Of a stretch of DNA of 64,000 nucleotides, positions 25,104 through 36,461 are shown piece after piece. The notes below the pieces were generated by a model. It was given only the letters and a program-made list of their open reading frames with translations. It was not told where the DNA came from and searched no databases. Both the position numbers and the translations under genes were made by a program. How positions within the stretch are numbered: position 1 is the stretch's first letter; every line of letters begins with the position of its first letter. Origin of the DNA: Lindgomyces ingoldianus (lineage: Eukaryota; Ascomycota; Dothideomycetes; Pleosporales; Lindgomycetaceae); NCBI RefSeq assembly GCF_010093535.1, contig NW_022985163.1, positions 520,666 through 584,665 on the forward strand, given 5' to 3'.

Positions 25104-26759
25104 TCACAAGAAAGCTTCAACCTGCTTACTACTAACAACAATCGAATCCCGCACCCGCTCCCATAAACCAGAAACAGCCTTTCCATTCATCTTCTCGGTC
25201 CAAACAAACTCCTCAAGACAGCTCTTCAGCCGATCCCATTCTACAAACCCCAAATCCACCGTCAAAGTCCGGATACGGACCAAAAACCATTCGAGATTAG
25301 GTGACGTAATAATACCAACCCATAATATCCACAGCAGCATCTTCTTGAGGGATTGGTCTTCAATTGGCTGACTTCGTTTTTCGAGGGCTGCGATAACTCG
25401 CCTGAGCTGTTGCTCTAGACGAATATAGACTGCGGATGGATGCTGGAAGGCGCGGAAGTTGAACGACATTAAGCTAAGGAGTACTATGCGGCATGCGTCG
25501 TGTATGAGAACTTCTGGGTCACTCTCGGGTTGGTCTGGAATGTGTGTGCTGACAAGACGGTATTCGATAGCAGCGCAGAGTTGCATGAAAGATGTAATGG
25601 AAGAAGGTAGCTGAGGAGCTCGCTTCTGGACTTTAGACCGTAGTGCGAACAATGGCTTAATGTCGAATAATAGGATGCGGATCTCTTGGCAAAAGGTGGT
25701 GGGGTCTTGGACGGTGGCTGGTGGTTCCAATAGCCTTGGTGGTGTATCAACAAGGAGGACGTTGTGTGTAGTAATGTCAGGATGCCCAAGATTTGGTTGA
25801 GAGCCCGTCATTGCGGCATTCAGTACATCCCCACTGTGAATAGGTCAGCAAGTTTCTTGGGAGGATGTGTCGGTTGACTTGATACTCACATGGACAGGAA
25901 CGTCGCCAGGGCACCGTTCCACCCGAGCTGACTCAAGCCGCCTCTCATCTTGACCATAGTCTGGAGGGCCTTCAGGTGAGTTTCGTCACCAGTTTGCTCT
26001 CCCGTGACATCCTAATAGAGAGAGTATGGTTAGATTCATTCACTAGCTTAAGTTAACACTCTTTGACTTACACTAGTAGCCGCTAAATATCCAACAGCAG
26101 CAAGGGTAGAATCACATATCGCGGTTCGCGGACATTGAAGTCGTTGATTGAGGGAGCGAAGCGCTTCGCCACGGTAATAAAGGGTGTTCGGGCTCCATAA
26201 GCTGCCGCTTATGGCATCGGTATGAAGGCCTGCATGAAAGAGCGTGGCGGAGAGGAGTAATGGGTCAGCTAGCGCTTCTCGAGCGAAGACAGTAACAAGA
26301 TCATATCCAACCGGTTGAAGCTTCTGCGCTGTAACATAGACGACTAATCGTGCATTAGCGAGGTATGGCTTATGGTGAAGGGGAAATTAAGGGTCATATA
26401 CAATGAGAAAAGAGCTGCGGGGCCTGATGATGACGAGGAAGGACAGTTGAACAGAAAGGGTCAATTGCAGACCCCAGACTTTTCATGCTGGTTAGCTCCC
26501 ACAGCATTTCTCTGCATCCCGTGTCTGTGACAGCTCTTTCTTGGTTTTCTTCCTCCTTCCTGTCCGGACCTGCATCACCATTCTGGTGTCGATCTAGATG
26601 AATCCGATTGCTGTAAGGTTGCGTCCCCTGAAACATTTGTATCCGGGATAGACGCTCATTTCGTCGATAAGCTTTCATCGCATTCTTTCGCACTGACTTC
26701 CGCGTCTCTTCGTCACCAATCCTCCCGTTTGGGCAGCTTGAGATGAACTCATACACCAT
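25104..26759 (-). CDS. Fungal_trans_2 family protein lacking a zinc cluster
   Basis: Protein of 493 residues; exons 26759-26402, 26343-26072, 26011-25890 and 25833-25104, all in phase. It opens with FISSCPNGRIGDEETRKSVRKNAMKAYRRNERL, shown here only in part as NAMKAYRRN, which is the usual start of Fungal_trans_2 (PF11951-type) proteins downstream of a zinc cluster. Then come FAREALADPLLLSATLFHAG, LHTDAISG, HLKALQTMVKMRGGL and a helical C-terminus (LLWILWVGIITS). No Zn2Cys6 motif lies upstream in the 600 bases read, so it either never had one or lost it; such stand-alone regulators are common in these fungi. Target unknown. It is convergent with the NLR gene, 247 bases away. Confidence 0.78.
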
Positions 26760-27356
26760 GATTGGTGGTTATCTTAAAGGGAATAGGTTACTTAGTAGAG
26801 TCCAGGAGAGACTCCCTCTATTTGTTCCTACAAATGAGATAGATTTGTAGGATTCATTTCAAGCGGTGCAGCTGGGGCGGAGTTATCTCCATCGATTGAC
26901 GTGGAAATGGTCACGATACCCGTACAAATTCGTGCGGTGTCCAATCACTGAACTGACGAATTAAGATTGGAAGAAAGGCTAAACCACTTTTAGGCATTGC
27001 TCTCCTTGGCGCAGGATGGCCAGGGGTTTTGCGTCTAGCTTCCATCCTCACCAGGCTACAGCTGACACCAAGGACTTGCTAGCGCCTCTAGTCTTTTCCT
27101 CGTCCTGGCCCTTTTTGGGTTCATCATCTTGACCATTCTACCGTTTTTGCACCTCAGTGTGTTCCCTTCACCATCCCTATTATTCCACAACGCAACAACC
27201 TCCCTGCACCTTAGGTCAACGCCCCCTCCAGCAGTTGCCTAGCTATGTCATATATCTCTGAAAACAAGCTGCTTGCAATGCTGTGCCATATGAACATCCC
27301 CAGGCATTGATATCCGCACCGTATCCAACTATCAACTCATAGCTTCTATCATTAAC
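26760..27356. other. Intergenic upstream of the Fungal_trans_2 gene
   Basis: Promoter side of the minus-strand gene. No frame or motif is recognised. Confidence 0.45.
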
Positions 27357-27860
27357 TTAGAGTGCCACAGCCTGTAATGTAGTGTCGTAGTTACAAGCTC
27401 CTTGTGTTCGCGTCCGCCCCAGCACTGAGAAGTATCTCGACAACTTGATCCTCTCCATCGTAAGCAGCTGCCTGTAGAGCATTGTCAAAATGACCTTCCC
27501 GTGCGTTAACATCAACGCCAGACTTTGAGCAGCAGCCTCACCGCAAGCATTCTGGCATACAGCGCCGCCAATAAGGCCGAGTGATGTCGACTTGCGGGAG
27601 ACGCAGCATTGACATCTGCGCCAGCTTTGAGCAACAGCTTCACGATCTGTATGTGCCAATCATAAGAAGCCGCCTGCAGTGCGTTGCCAAAATACCCTGA
27701 TTCCGACTCGGAATTCAGTTTGACGTCGGATACGAGGAACAACTCCACAGTCGCTTTGCGCTTGGAATATGCTGCTCATGCAGATGCACTCCTACTATCG
27801 TTCGCTGCTACGTTTACATCCCCGCCTATTCAAGCGGTACCTAGCCGTTTCACGAAAGCC
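27357..27860 (-). pseudogene. Ankyrin-repeat relic with frameshifts and an in-frame stop
   Basis: Read on the minus strand, at least three ankyrin units can be recognised across different frames. GGDVNVAAN is followed by a TGA. Then, in the same frame, come GNALQAASYDWHIQIVKLLL and AGADVNAAS. A one-base shift after RLLLK brings SGVDVNAREG, DNALQAAAYDGEDQVVEILL and AGADANT. A further shift brings TQGACNYDTTLQAVAL. The GNALQAA..LL..GADVN pattern is typical of the highly repetitive ankyrin tails of fungal NACHT/ankyrin proteins. It differs from the TPLHLA-type repeats of the intact NLR 2.5 kb away, so it is not a simple copy of it. No start, NACHT or promoter is seen; this is a fragment. Confidence 0.75.
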
Positions 27861-28885
27861 ACAGTAGGAAGGAGCTTATAACGCGATCCCGGAGAATCTG
27901 ATCTTGCTGCCGATCTCGTCGATCTTAGCTTGATGCGTTTGGCCATCGATAAGATTCCTTACAAGACTACATAAGTCGGGGAGGGAGGCATAGTACAATA
28001 GGGTAAAATCTCGCCGGAAGGTTTTGCGAGATTTGTCTTTTCCTGGGACGAGTCTGGATCGCAGAGTCGAGCCCAGCTCTAGAATGCGTTCTCAAATAGA
28101 AAAAAACCGATGAATCCGCCTATCGATTTCATTTATATTCTTACCAACATCGCTAGCTTGGTGAGCACAGGACTCGGTGGAGTACCTCGCCAGTAGGTAT
28201 GCCGCTTCTGTATTAAGTGTTGGGATTGGAGTTATTGCTTGACAGAAAGGTGAGCGAGTCAGACTTGGGTCTCTTCTGTGTTAAGATCTAAAACTGAGCA
28301 TAGCGTAGAGCTACCATTAGCACCCCAAACCATCTCTCCAGGTCGAAATGCGAGTTGTCCTCGGTGGCAACTGCAATGACATTGCAAACTTTCTTGACTC
28401 GTAGGCTACATACCGGATGAATAGATTAAGATTCGTTTATAGATCTAACATGAATGTACGAAGTCACAAATATTTGAAGGAAAATATTAAGGGGCTGTTG
28501 TAGCCCTTAAGCAGAAAAGTAGGTATATGTAATTGGGAAAGAAGAGAATAGGGGTAACAAACATAATGATACCAAAAAGTTTTTTTTAAGAATATGTGGT
28601 TGAAACACAGGTGAATGTCTGCGAACGAGTCAGCAGTAAGATGTAGCTAATCGCGAGAGATCTGCAACCTGCATATCCAAGTGCGGGGAGGGAGTGAATG
28701 ACACTTTTGACCCCTCACTGAGTCACTGAAGCGAAAGGGGCTGTACGGGCGGGCATATCTGGAAATAAAACTAGGCCTAGGAAAGAAATTACTAATTAGA
28801 CAAGCTCGCCTCCTCTCCTTTCTCTTCTACTAGACAGACACTTCCCTCAAAATCGCACAGCACATACTCACACAAGCCCAACTCA
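27861..28885. other. Intergenic between two relic genes
   Basis: About 1 kb of AT-leaning DNA. The frames are short and interrupted. It may contain more decayed sequence, but nothing can be named by reading. Confidence 0.4.
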
Positions 28886-29901
28886 ATAAGTTCCAACCCC
28901 CGTCTCGAAGACAAAGTCTCCATAGTAACCGGTGCAGGTTCCGGCTCCGGTGCTGGCATCCTGTCCAAGTTCCTCTCCGAAGGCTGCCGCGGTTTAATCT
29001 GGGACCATAACCCCAATCCCGTCCCTCTGTCCTCCCTCTTAGCAGGCCAAGTCCAGATCTTCACAGCCGATGTATCTGACCCCTCCTCCTGGCCCCTCGC
29101 CCTCCCCACCTGCCTCCCCACTTTCGACAAATTCGACATCTTAACCAACAACGCGGGTGTCGTGCATGTGGCTAACCCGAACGAAGATGTGCCCGAGGAA
29201 GAGGTAGATCGGGTATTGCGTGTGAATGTCAAGCCGTTGTATTTTAGCGCGGGGACGGTGGTGCCATATTGGAGCAGAAAGGGGGAGGGAGGGGTGGTAT
29301 TGAATTTGAGCAGTACTTCGGCGCCGAGACCAAGGTTGAGACTGGTTTAGTATACGGCTAGCAAAAGGGCTGTTACTGCGGTGAGTGTGTGAGCATGTTG
29401 TTGTAGATACATGAGATGGCGTGAGAGTGGTGAAGGGAGTGCTTGGGGAATTGCTGATTGCTGATTGCTGATTTCTGACTTTAGCCCAGGCGACTCGAGG
29501 GCTTGCACCCGAGTATGCAAAAGACAAAAATCCGTTATAACTGCATCCTGCCTGTATTAGGAGATACCGCGATGTAACCCTGCTTCCCCCAGCCACTCCA
29601 CTCCATTTCCAGTCCTCAACCCTCTCGCCTCACCCTGTACGCCCAGCATTAATGCATGGAAACAGGGTTGCGCCAGTGCTGGGGGATGTTGATACTCCAG
29701 AAGGACGTGCAATCGCCCTTGTCGAGATTCCAATTGGTAGAATTTGTACTCCAAAAATATTGGGGGATGCGGCGTGTTTTCTGGCTAGTGACGAGGCAGC
29801 ACTCTTAACTGTAAGTAGCGGCATTCTGAAACAAAAACGACTTCACTAAAAATAGTTCGGGTGTGTATTCAGATTTTGATGGTGGCCGGAGTTTGATGTG
29901 A
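28886..29901 (+). pseudogene. Broken short-chain dehydrogenase/reductase (SDR)
   Basis: Remnant of a classical SDR. Recognisable in order: RLEDKVSIVTGAGSGSGAGI (cofactor motif TGxxxGxG), DILTNNAGV (NAG motif), NLSSTSA (catalytic Ser region), YTASK (YxxxK), ATRGLAPEYAKDK, RYNCILPVLGDT, DVDTPEGR, IPIGRICTPK, AACFLASDEAALLT and DGGRS. Lesions: the expected start is ATA at 28886, and no in-frame ATG follows the last upstream stop (28793). TAG at 29348 stands where the family usually has Trp before YxASK. One base too many sits in the A-run at 29526-29530. TAA occurs at 29575. A shift lies near the C-terminal DGGRS. Two introns (donors at 29381 and about 29812) are still recognisable. Substrate unknown. 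It is convergent with the GMC oxidoreductase. Confidence 0.8.
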
Positions 29902-30030
29902 TCTGAAACTCGGTAAAATAGAATCAGACCAAGAACCAGAGAAGGAATGAAAAGGGAAAGGATAGCTTTTATGCACCTAACAGCCCAAAATGCATAATGC
30001 TTTCGTTCTCTCACTAAAAACCTCCTATCC

Positions 30031-32220
30031 TCAATGTCCCGCCATAATCAAATCCGCCGCCTACTAACCATTAGCATCTCATCTTAACCCATCAATGCTA
30101 CATGCACTGCACTCACCTTTTCAGCAATAGCATAAACCGTCTGACAAGTGGTCGCGCCCACAAGCACTGGCATAATACTCGCATCAACCACCCTCAACCT
30201 CTCTGTCCCATATACCCTCAGTTCTTCATCTACGCAACCTCCCCTCTCCCTCGGTGTCTTCGCTACAGTCCCAATAGGATGAAACACCGTCGGCGAATAC
30301 ACCCCTCTGATCCACTCAATAAGCTGTTCATCACTGGTCTTATCCAGCCCGGGACTCTGTTCAACCGGACCATAGGGTTTAAAGATATCCTGCGCCATCC
30401 AGCGCCGAATGAATTTAATCTGCGCGATTGTGATGTCGAAGTCGGTAGGATTAGATAGGGCCCGGTAGTCTACGATGGGTTCTGCGGTGGGGTTTTTGGG
30501 ATCGATATTGATGGTTCCGCGCGATACGGGGTGCATACTTTGGATGCTGCCGCCGGGTCCGGGGCCGATAAGTTGTTCCAGGAAGGTGAATTGTGGAGAC
30601 CGCATGTGGCGTGCGTAGGCTTTCTGCTGTGCTGCGTAGCCGGCGATGACTGAGGCATGGGTGTTGTTGGGAAGGTATTTCGCGGGATCTTGAGACTCGA
30701 AAGTGGATGCGATATTTTCGTAGTTAGAAGGGGAGATGACGGGGAGGCCAACGAAGGCTCCGAGGTTAGGGCCGCTGACGCTGGAGGGAGAGCCGTTGAA
30801 GGTTATGTTGGGATCTGTTGGGGGTGTTGTCCCTGTGGGGTGTTATGGGAGTGAGGTACGTGGTAGGATAGAGCGTACATTTGTAACCAACACTGGAAAT
30901 GTAGCCATGATCTTGGAAGTTTTGGCCGACACCAGGGAGGTCGACTTTAACTTCGATCCTGGCTTCCTTCAACAACGCTGATGGACCGATGCCACTAAGT
31001 TGCAGAATCTGAGGCGTATGAACAGATCCAGCCGCGAGAATGATCTCTTTCCTTGCCTTGACCGTTCTGGCATCTCCTGTGCCCCGAGCGGGAATGAATT
31101 GCACTCCGGTAGCAATGGTGCCGTCGAAAAGAATCTTGTTCACTTTGCTGTCCACAAGCAACTCGTAGTTTGGTCGGCTGATTCCGTTCCAGTGTCCTGT
31201 ACGGGCATATGATCGCGTGAAGTTATTGGGGTCCATTGAGCTTGGGAAGTAGTAGACACCATTTGAGCCACCACAGCAATCTTTTGGAAATACCACGCCT
31301 GGCATTGTCTTGAATGCATCTCTCATGAGTTCTGAAGGAAGGATAAGTAGTAGATTCCAAAGAGCATGAGTGGTTGACTTACTAACGCCTGGATTGAAGT
31401 AAGTTGGGTAAGAAGCATATATACGATTATTCGGATCCTGACTCCACCCAGGCTCGACATCCGTTTGAATATCGAAAGCTTGTGCAAGTTGCGGAATTGG
31501 TGGCGTATAGTAAAAGGCCTGGAGTCGCAATCAGCCAAAGTGAAGTCAAAGTCAATAACATCAGTAACTACCTTCTTGAAATACGGTAGCATTCCCTGCC
31601 AATTCCAAGTAGATCCAGGCCCACCAAGTTCTGCCCAAATATCGTACTCTTCAGATGTTCCTCGTAAGAAAACCATTCCATTTACTCCAGAGCTACCCCC
31701 CACCAGATTTCCGATTTGCACGTTGGTAGGCATGTTCAGGAGTTCTTTCTGGGGGACTGACGTAATATTATACATTCGAATCGGCGCTCGTCCTCCAGCA
31801 CCTCCACCTGACAAAATCGCCGTCGAGTTGTCTAGTAGGGATTGTCTCAGTTCATCCGAAGCTTGGGAGTGTCGTTAAATTTTCTTACCTAGCACACCGT
31901 GTTCGATTACTAGGACGGTATCTGCATCTGGTTAGTGGTCGGGGGGCTTCAAATTACGATTTCGCTGACATTTCCCATCTGCTGTAAGTCGATCTCTGTC
32001 TGGAATTAGATCCTAAGGCAAGCCCAGGGAGCAAGCTAACCTACCCAACAGTAAGACCAGATGTTCCTCCTCCTACAATCACGTAATCGTAGGCATCCTG
32101 GATTTGATCCGCTCTTTTAAGTATGGTGGCCGTTTGGGCATGTGTTGGTATTGCACACGCTAGGTGTGAAACTGAGACGACGAGAAGCGGGAGTATCTGA
32201 AAAATCGATAGGACGCCCAT
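30031..32220 (-). CDS. Secreted GMC oxidoreductase (glucose oxidase/aryl-alcohol oxidase family)
   Basis: FAD-dependent oxidoreductase of 611 residues, likely secreted. Eight exons: 32220-32045, 31995-31970, 31927-31889, 31831-31572, 31518-31383, 31331-30879, 30832-30117 and 30060-30031. A hydrophobic signal peptide (MGVLSIFQILPLLVVSVSHL) comes first. The FAD-binding motif YDYVIVGGGTSG follows, with glycines about 50-55, then LVIEHG, GGSSGVNGMVFLRG and the GMC signature-2-like AGSVHTPQILQLSGIG. HPIGTV holds the first active-site His. The second active-site position, normally His or Asn, appears to be Thr in GATTCQTVYAIAEK. The last exon encodes AADLIMAGH. Start: an upstream TTG frame is ignored because ATG 32220 begins a proper signal peptide. 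Substrate cannot be told. No disabling lesion, unlike the neighbouring SDR. Confidence 0.85.
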
Positions 32221-33303
32221 AGTCAATATCGGAACCAAGAACAAAGCTGAGCGCTAGCACTATCCTATGGAATGTTCGTGTAACCTTAGTTAAGGAAAAT
32301 AACACCGTAAAGCAGAGGCTCTACCAAAAATGAGTGAGCGACTACATCTTGGTCAGCACAATTGACTTATATAGTCATTCCTGACGTTGGTACTCTTGCT
32401 CGGGTAATTGAAGGGGTTTGTTCAAGGCTATTTGCACGGGATGATACGATATTTTGTGGCCTTCATCACATGAACAGGGTGGAAGAAAGAAGTAAATGGG
32501 TCTATGGGCTTCTGGAGGGCGCCACCTCGCGTTTCGAAAGCTCGAATATCGTTGAAAGATGCGGGGCGTTGAAGACATAGGAGCATTTGCTCCATAACAA
32601 GGCCTCGGAAATCTGGGGTGCATTTCGGTTGACGGTTATAGGAGGCTGTGCCTTATGGTAATGAAGTAGTTCTAATATAGAGAGTGTTGGTTGCGTGTGT
32701 ATGATTGGAGGGGCTAAAAGAAACAACCTGCCCAAGGAAAATATAGTGAGCTTGTCGGTTAGGAACTGGAATAATGAGAACGTAGGAACATTTCTTAGCG
32801 AATTGACTAATTCGAGAATTAACATCGTGTGAGATGTTCGGAGAGCGTTAGCGGGAATTTGTGTTTGCTAGGGATAGACTCGTCAAAGCACTCATTGCCT
32901 GTAGAGTGTGCGGAGGTCTCTCATCAATTATTCTCTCCAGTCTCCTGATCTTGTGGAATTCTTCACGGAGGCTTTCACAAAGACCATTCGAGCAGATGTG
33001 TTGTTATACCGGCCGAGCGCATATTCTCTTCCCAAGATGATCCGCTGAAAGGACATTCTAGAGATTGTCTAGTTGTTGAAGTATTAATGCGCGAATACAA
33101 AGCTGACATCGACGGGTATGGTCACACTCGAGAAGATGAAGGCCAGCGTTTCCAGCAAGAAGAAAGGCACTGGAAGTTCAGCTTAAGGAGATCTTTGACT
33201 ATTGAGAAACAGATCTCGGGGACGAAATAGAGGCGGTAAGGCTATAAGAATGGAATGTGCTGTTGGGTTCAACTAAGTTGGATTCCGAAAACATAATCCG
33301 ACC
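32221..33303. other. Intergenic between GMC oxidoreductase and Tad1
   Basis: GMC promoter side and Tad1 3' side. Only short frames without motifs are present. Nothing else is seen. Confidence 0.45.
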
Positions 33304-34663
33304 CTATGTTTCAACTCCAAAATCATCATCTCCAGTATTTCTCAGCCACCCCTTAAAGGGTCCGTTCATGGCTTCCCTCTTAACGGTGATTCGTCCAGCC
33401 AATACCTCTCCGTTCTTAACTTCCCCGTATCTGCTTTTCCTCGCAGCCTCGATGAGCATTGGGACACCTACTATCCCCACAAGTTCAATCGCGACTTTCC
33501 AGATGGATCTACGGCAAATCGCACTGGCACCGCGCGGATCAAATTGCTTTCGTCCTTGGAGTACACCAGCAATCAATGTTTCCTGTACATGTGGTGTATG
33601 TATCGCGCTGAGATTCGAAGGAATCGATCTCTCGATGCTTCGAACACTACGTCTGGAATGCTTGAACTCCTTTCCTGTATGTTGAATTTTGAAAGGATGG
33701 AAACCATAGCCAGTGCCAAGATCCTTCCATCTCGTCTCCATCTCCGGAGTAATAGCACTCATTCTTCCTTTTCGGCTGAACGCTCTCGTGCAAGCAGCTT
33801 CTACATGTTGGCTTTTCGGTAGGACTAAGGAAGATAAGTACGCATTACGGGGAGTAATGAGAAGGGAAGAGAGCGAGGAGAGAATAGATGTGCATTGGGC
33901 GAGAGCGAGCTTGTCTGTGCATGATTTGCTCAGAGCTGGAGGAGCATCTGGTCGGGCAGGCTTCAGGCGCACCGCTCCAAGAAGCCCAAAGTGCGAGCGG
34001 CCGCGTATGGCAGCAAGCGTCGGGTCTGCATTGCTATCTTCTGATGAAACTGTAGGTGGAGGAGAGGTCCACGGGGTAGAATCTTCTTGTGCGTTCATGA
34101 CTAGCTCCATGCTGGCATCACCGCAGGGTGCCTCGGAGCAGTACATGTGGATTGAGACATCATCCTTGATGGCGAATGGCTGGTACTCGGCCTCTGTGAT
34201 TTCAGAGGTCCTCCGCCGTCGTACGAAGCGGGATGGAGTGTAAGGAGGGATAGAAAGTAGACGGCATTCGTCCAGTATAAAGCGGTTGAAGGCTCGAATT
34301 GCCAAAACCTCAGCGTGCCAATCGTGCAGGATGTTCCCATGAGCTAAGAGAAGTTTGGCAGAGGGGAGACATTTCATTCCAGTTCTGGTGATTCGTTAGA
34401 AAGGCGAGGAAGCTTACGAGTGGAGGTGGGTTACCCCAAAGATGCACACGATAATTCGCCGTCTTAACTAATGCATGAGTATAAGCTGACTACTGCGTCA
34501 CTAGTATTTTTGGGGGGTGAGAAGTACCCTTGGCCAGCACAATACCAGATAGCGGGATCCATTCACGAGACCCATCAGTACGGGGACGAGGTTTGCGTTT
34601 ATCTGGCAAACGGTCGAATGTTGAAAGGACGGAGTCCGCAATTGCATCTGCGGTTGCGTCCAT
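33304..34663 (-). CDS. tad1: tRNA-specific adenosine deaminase Tad1 (A37 to inosine, tRNA-Ala)
   Basis: Tad1/ADAT1 deaminates adenosine 37 of tRNA-Ala(AGC) and is related to ADAR editing enzymes. Protein of 414 residues; exons 34663-34528, 34462-34435 (28 bases) and 34384-33304. The N-terminus reads MDATADAIADSVL, then EWIPLSGIVLAK, DGELSCASLGTGMKCLPSAK, all typical. Zinc site: His about 78 and catalytic Glu about 80 in DWHAEVLAIRAFNRF, Cys about 142 in APCGDASME, and Cys about 210 in SKSCTDKLAL. The core is complete. The later part (FGLLGAVRLKPARPD, LPKSQHVEAACTRAF) follows the family. The start context and all three phases agree. It shares a 360-base divergent promoter with the NT-C2 gene. 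Highly confident. Confidence 0.93.
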
Positions 34664-35023
34664 TATGATGGGCCACGGTCAGGTAAAGGTGGCTTCAATC
34701 ACGACCGGGAGGTTGTCAAACAGCCTGGGGGGGTTGGAGTAGGTCAGGATGTCCTTTACCCGTTCAGTTCGAAACAGACTGCAGGACGGCCTGCCGCACG
34801 ATGGACCTTGAGACCATCAGGAGGTTGTGGCTTGAGTGAGTGAAGCGATGATCAGGGAGTGAGCGAGCAAGGCCGATTCATTGACGTCGGTTCCGGCAAG
34901 GCCAGGGCGGCGACTTCTCCAATGCGGCCAAATTCGACCAGAACCTGCCCACCGCTGTAACCATCCATCAGCACCACCTGCCCTATTAATACCCGGGCGC
35001 GTTCCTGGCCACTTCTGCTCACC
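34664..35023. promoter_or_regulatory. Shared divergent promoter region, Tad1 / NT-C2 gene
   Basis: 360 bases between two outward-facing start codons. Presumably it drives both genes. No specific factor site can be assigned by eye. Confidence 0.5.
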
Positions 35024-36278
35024 ATGCAAGCCTTCGGTGAGGAATGTCTCTACGGCGCTCTGTCGCTTTTGCGGCCCACACACTTACGATTCCAGTGCCC
35101 AAGAATCGCCGCGTAAGATACCACCAACCCCCCAATTCCTGAATGGACGTCCAGGCTGACAAATACGCAGCCCAAGTTTGAGCTCCACCTGAAAGTAATG
35201 AGCTGTCTCCGGCCGTCTGTTTCGGGCAGGGATGCTGATAAAGTGCAGATTATCGACCTCAACAACGTACCGCTCGTCTCGGGAACCTCCATCATCAAGT
35301 GGTACCTCCCGCACTCGACAGCTGCAGAGCACCGCGGCCGCACCGAAAAGCGCGTGATTAAAGACCACAAGGTCGCCTATGATTACTCGATCAAGCTCCC
35401 CGTCCGACTCACCGTTGATAAGAATGGCATGTTACAGGAGAGTTGGATTGTCTTTGAGGTCCTGCAGGAATATTCGGCGGGTGGCAAAGGCGAGAGGATT
35501 ACACTGGGCAATGTGAAGCTCAATCTGGCCGAGTATGTGGAGCAGAGTGAAATGGCTGGGGTGGAGGGAGAGGATGTTGGAGTCACCCGGAGATATCTAA
35601 TGCAGGAGAGCAAGATCAACAGCACGCTCAAGATCAGCATCTACATGAAGCAAATCGAAGGCGACAAGAACTTCATCGCGCCTCCATTGAAGACAGCGCA
35701 GGTGTTTAGTGGTATTGCTGGGATTGTCTCGGGAGAACAGGGCGATTCAGAGGATGCTGGCGGTAAGCTGCTATCTTCGCGTTGGAAGCATCTTTGGCTC
35801 GCCCTGACATGTCGTAGCTGTTCCGACACTTAATACTAAATCCCGCGAAACCGGCGAACTGCAGGATATGTATAGACGGACGTTAGCTGCGTACTGGTCG
35901 GCTCAGCCAGGGGAGCTTAAAGCAGATGAATGCATTGAAGACATCTTCGCTGGCGGAGATGGCTGGGGGGATCGAGAGAAGCCGTACGACCCCTCCAAGC
36001 AGCGGGCAATAACGTTTGTTGGGGGCGACAGTAGCGGATCCATGAGCGAGAGCGACTCTCGGACCAAGCGTGGAAGCATCCACCGCAAATCGCATGAGAC
36101 TCTAAGACCTGGCGATATCATCATGAACTCGCCAGGTGGGGTACGCGGGAGAGGGAGCTTGGGGCAACAAGCGCATCAGATGAAGGTGGAAGCGGATAGG
36201 AAACGACACAGGACTGCTCATGAAGTAGATGAATTTGACATGAGGGAAGATTTATGTAGTTGGAAGATGCCTGTATAG
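35024..36278 (+). CDS. NT-type C2 domain protein (EEIG1/EHBP1-like N-terminus)
   Basis: Protein of 342 residues built from five exons: 35024-35036, 35096-35112, 35171-35194, 35249-35762 and 35818-36278. The first three exons are only 13, 17 and 24 bases and encode MQAFVPKNRR and PKFELHLK. They are required to complete the first strand of an NT-C2 domain that continues IIDLNNVPLVSGTSIIKWYLP, HKVAYDYSIKLPVRLTVDKNG, WIVFEVLQEY and LGNVKLNLAEYVE. The C-terminal half (DMYRRTLAAYWSAQPGE, CIEDIFAGGDGWG) is the conserved fungal extension. NT-C2 domains are thought to mediate membrane or protein contact; the role of the fungal proteins is not known to me. Identification of the domain is good, function is not. 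Confidence 0.82.
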
Positions 36279-36461
36279 ATACCCTACAAATTACAATAAT
36301 TTCCTTCATAATGAATGAGAATAGAAGCACGTGCATTGGCGTTGGTTCTGCCACAAGGCTGAAGGCGGTGAAGAAAGTTGTTCCAAAGTGCATATGGAAA
36401 GCACTTTTCCTGGCTACTCCTTCCACCCACGTTGTGCTCCTCTGCCGCATTCTCTGCCCTT

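Noticed and set aside
31332..31382. Possible retained 51-base segment in the GMC gene
   Set aside because: It is in frame and lacks stops, but has a good gtaagt donor and ttcag acceptor, and interrupts the expected alignment, so it was treated as an intron.
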